Source: Lycocorax pyrrhopterus obiensis (lineage: Eukaryota; Chordata; Aves; Passeriformes; Paradisaeidae). Taken from it: a stretch of 64,000 nucleotides of DNA. Location of the stretch: the NCBI GenBank assembly GCA_014706295.1, contig JACSVZ010000025.1, positions 1,932,501 through 1,996,500 of the forward strand. The letters are read 5' to 3'. Made by a program: the position numbers and the translations under genes. Position 1 is the stretch's first letter; the number at the start of each line of letters is the position of its first letter. Below are positions 63,801 to 64,000 of this stretch, one piece after another. Below the pieces are notes generated by a model. That model searched no databases. It had not been told where the DNA came from and was given only the letters and a program-made list of their open reading frames with translations.

Positions 63801-64000
63801 GTTGTTTTGAGTGATGAGGTAGCTGATCGAGCCTCACCGTGCCCTCCGTCCAGGAACTCGGTGAGGTACATGGCGCTGCAAGGAGACCAGGGCTCGGTCT
63901 TGTTCAAGTGGACGAAGAGCGCGGCCATCACGTGGTGCTCGCCAAGGGGCCCGAAGAGCCGCTCACAGTTCTTGGAGTCGTCGTGGGGCATGCTGAGCAC
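60113..64000 (-). CDS. ADAMTS8: ADAMTS8, secreted metalloprotease (3' six coding exons, 5' part outside)
   Basis: A member of the ADAMTS1/4/5/8/15 group: a secreted zinc protease acting on extracellular matrix such as proteoglycans. Six minus-strand exons join in phase to 575 residues plus stop: the end of the catalytic domain with the Met-turn (VLSMPHDD, 1-8), the disintegrin-like domain (about 56-154), TSR1 (about 158-214, WGPWSAWGSCSRSCGGG), Cys-rich (about 217-330, with [20 protein letters not shown] and DKCGVCGGNGSTC), spacer (about 333-465), TSR2 (467-520, WVLGDWSECSKTCG) and TSR3 (522-575, WRLGPWSPCSQTCGEG). The sequence matches human ADAMTS8 as I remember it nearly block by block, and ADAMTS15 clearly less. 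The propeptide and the HEXXH zinc site lie beyond position 64000. Odd points: TSR3, and a doubled splice donor at 62532-62563. Confidence 0.96.
60846..62270 (-). other. ADAMTS8 intron before the last exon (1,425 bp)
   Basis: Runs from donor GTGAGG at 62270 to acceptor CAG at 60846. It contains a short GATATA/ATAGAT-type repeat at 61185-61236 and nothing else that I recognise. Confidence 0.85.
61185..61236. repeat. AGATAT-type microsatellite
   Basis: Irregular ATAGAT / GTAGATATAGATACAG hexamer-like units within the ADAMTS8 intron. Confidence 0.8.
62271..62446 (-). CDS. ADAMTS8: ADAMTS8 exon: second half of Cys-rich domain
   Basis: Acceptor TTTCCCAG lies before 62446 and donor AA|GTGAGG after 62271. 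It encodes residues 274-331, starting VIDGTLCGPETLSICVHGQC and ending KISGSLNRS, with a split Lys after. The many cysteines and CGVCGGNGSTC are typical of the ADAMTS cysteine-rich module. Confidence 0.96.
62505..62564. repeat. 30-bp tandem duplication copying a splice donor
   Basis: Positions 62505-62534 and 62535-62564 are two head-to-tail copies. They are identical over the last 27 bases, including the minus-strand donor core GTAAGATCC. They lie at the 3' border of the ADAMTS8 exon 62564-62736, so two equal donors follow one another 30 nt apart. Confidence 0.95.
62564..62736 (-). CDS. ADAMTS8: ADAMTS8 exon: first half of Cys-rich domain
   Basis: Acceptor CCTTTCAG lies before 62736 and donor AAA|GTAAGA after 62564. 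It encodes residues 217-273, starting KSFREQQCEKYNSYNFTDLE and ending RSEFKVFEAK. If the second donor at 62533 is used instead, 30 nt are added in frame (VRSLVMGITT) before VIDG. Confidence 0.95.
63050..63233 (-). CDS. ADAMTS8: ADAMTS8 exon: central thrombospondin repeat (TSR1)
   Basis: Acceptor CTCTTGCAG lies before 63233 and donor G|GTAAGG after 63050. It encodes residues 155-215: PAVNGGWGPWSAWGSCSRSC through CHTEECPLD, with a split Gly after. The tryptophans (WGPWSAWG) and CSRSCGGG are the group-1 TSR signature. Confidence 0.97.
63336..63634 (-). CDS. ADAMTS8: ADAMTS8 exon: disintegrin-like domain
   Basis: Acceptor CTTGCCCAG lies before 63634 and donor CAG|GTAATG after 63336. It encodes residues 56-154, starting DCLLDAPAQP and ending ALKPQ. 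It contains CPNTTEEDICAQLWC and NGSLPWADGTPC, with the usual eight cysteines. Despite its name this module has no RGD integrin motif. Confidence 0.97.
63838..64000 (-). CDS. ADAMTS8: ADAMTS8 exon: end of metalloprotease domain (cut by window edge)
   Basis: Donor G|GTGAGG follows 63838; the exon continues beyond 64000. It encodes VLSMPHDDSKNCERLFGPLG through SAMYLTEFLDGGH. The methionine of SMPHDD is the Met-turn that underlies the catalytic zinc site; the zinc-binding histidines lie upstream, outside the window. Confidence 0.96.

Noticed and set aside
63838..64000. Assignment of the protease to ADAMTS15 instead of ADAMTS8, prompted by its two C-terminal TSRs
   Set aside because: The blocks GKSFREQQCEKYN, FCRARGRSEFKVFEAK, VIDGTLCGPETL and QWVLGDWSEC match ADAMTS8 as I remember it far better, and position and strand next to ZBTB44 fit ADAMTS8.

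Overview
This is a vertebrate nuclear window, most likely from a songbird or a close relative. Three things point there: CR1 retrotransposon pieces of the bird/reptile type, a 1.5-kb endogenous-retrovirus LTR of a family I associate with passerine genomes, and two recognisable spliced genes, ZBTB44 and ADAMTS8. Both genes lie on the minus strand in the same relative order and orientation I remember for human 11q24-q25 (ST14 - ZBTB44 - ADAMTS8 - ADAMTS15). Most open frames in the window are chance frames in introns, repeats or GC-rich DNA.

Layout, left to right. Positions 1 to about 14,100 hold no gene I can recognise; they contain a CR1 3' end (about 6005-6475), a small inverted CR1 piece (about 9737-9830), a duplicated 145-bp block (11526 and 13699) and short tandem repeats. 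Positions 14,100-19,954 are the 3' side of ZBTB44, probably a long 3' UTR, into which an LTR copy is inserted with its 3' third inverted (17,980-19,105). ZBTB44 coding exons are 19955-20237, 21583-21883, 25624-25787, 28497-28581 and 32220-33237. They join in phase to a 616-residue BTB/zinc-finger protein with four C2H2 fingers. Intron 4 holds a solo LTR (22439-23943) with an internal 40-bp minisatellite of 12 copies. Intron 1 is about 17.8 kb and ends at a GC-rich CpG island (about 50,550-52,120) carrying a splice donor at 51078, a perfect NRF1-type motif and GC boxes. This is the presumed ZBTB44 promoter and non-coding exon 1.

From 52,150 to 57,080 is intergenic DNA ending in about 700 bp of almost pure A/T. 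The last 4 kb (60113-64000) are the final six coding exons of ADAMTS8, open at the right edge: the end of the metalloprotease domain (Met-turn), the disintegrin-like domain, TSR1, Cys-rich, spacer, TSR2, and an additional C-terminal TSR3 that the human protein, as I remember it, lacks. The short ADAMTS8 introns (102-313 bp plus one of 1.4 kb) fit an avian microchromosome; the human 11q24 block corresponds to chicken chromosome 24 as I recall.

The two genes do not work together in a pathway. ZBTB44 is a predicted nuclear transcription regulator and ADAMTS8 a secreted metalloprotease; their adjacency is conserved synteny. I see no unknown multi-gene system here. The most interesting signals are the extra ADAMTS8 TSR, a 30-bp tandem duplication that copies an ADAMTS8 splice donor in frame, a BTB-only read-through ending for ZBTB44, and the rearranged LTR copies.
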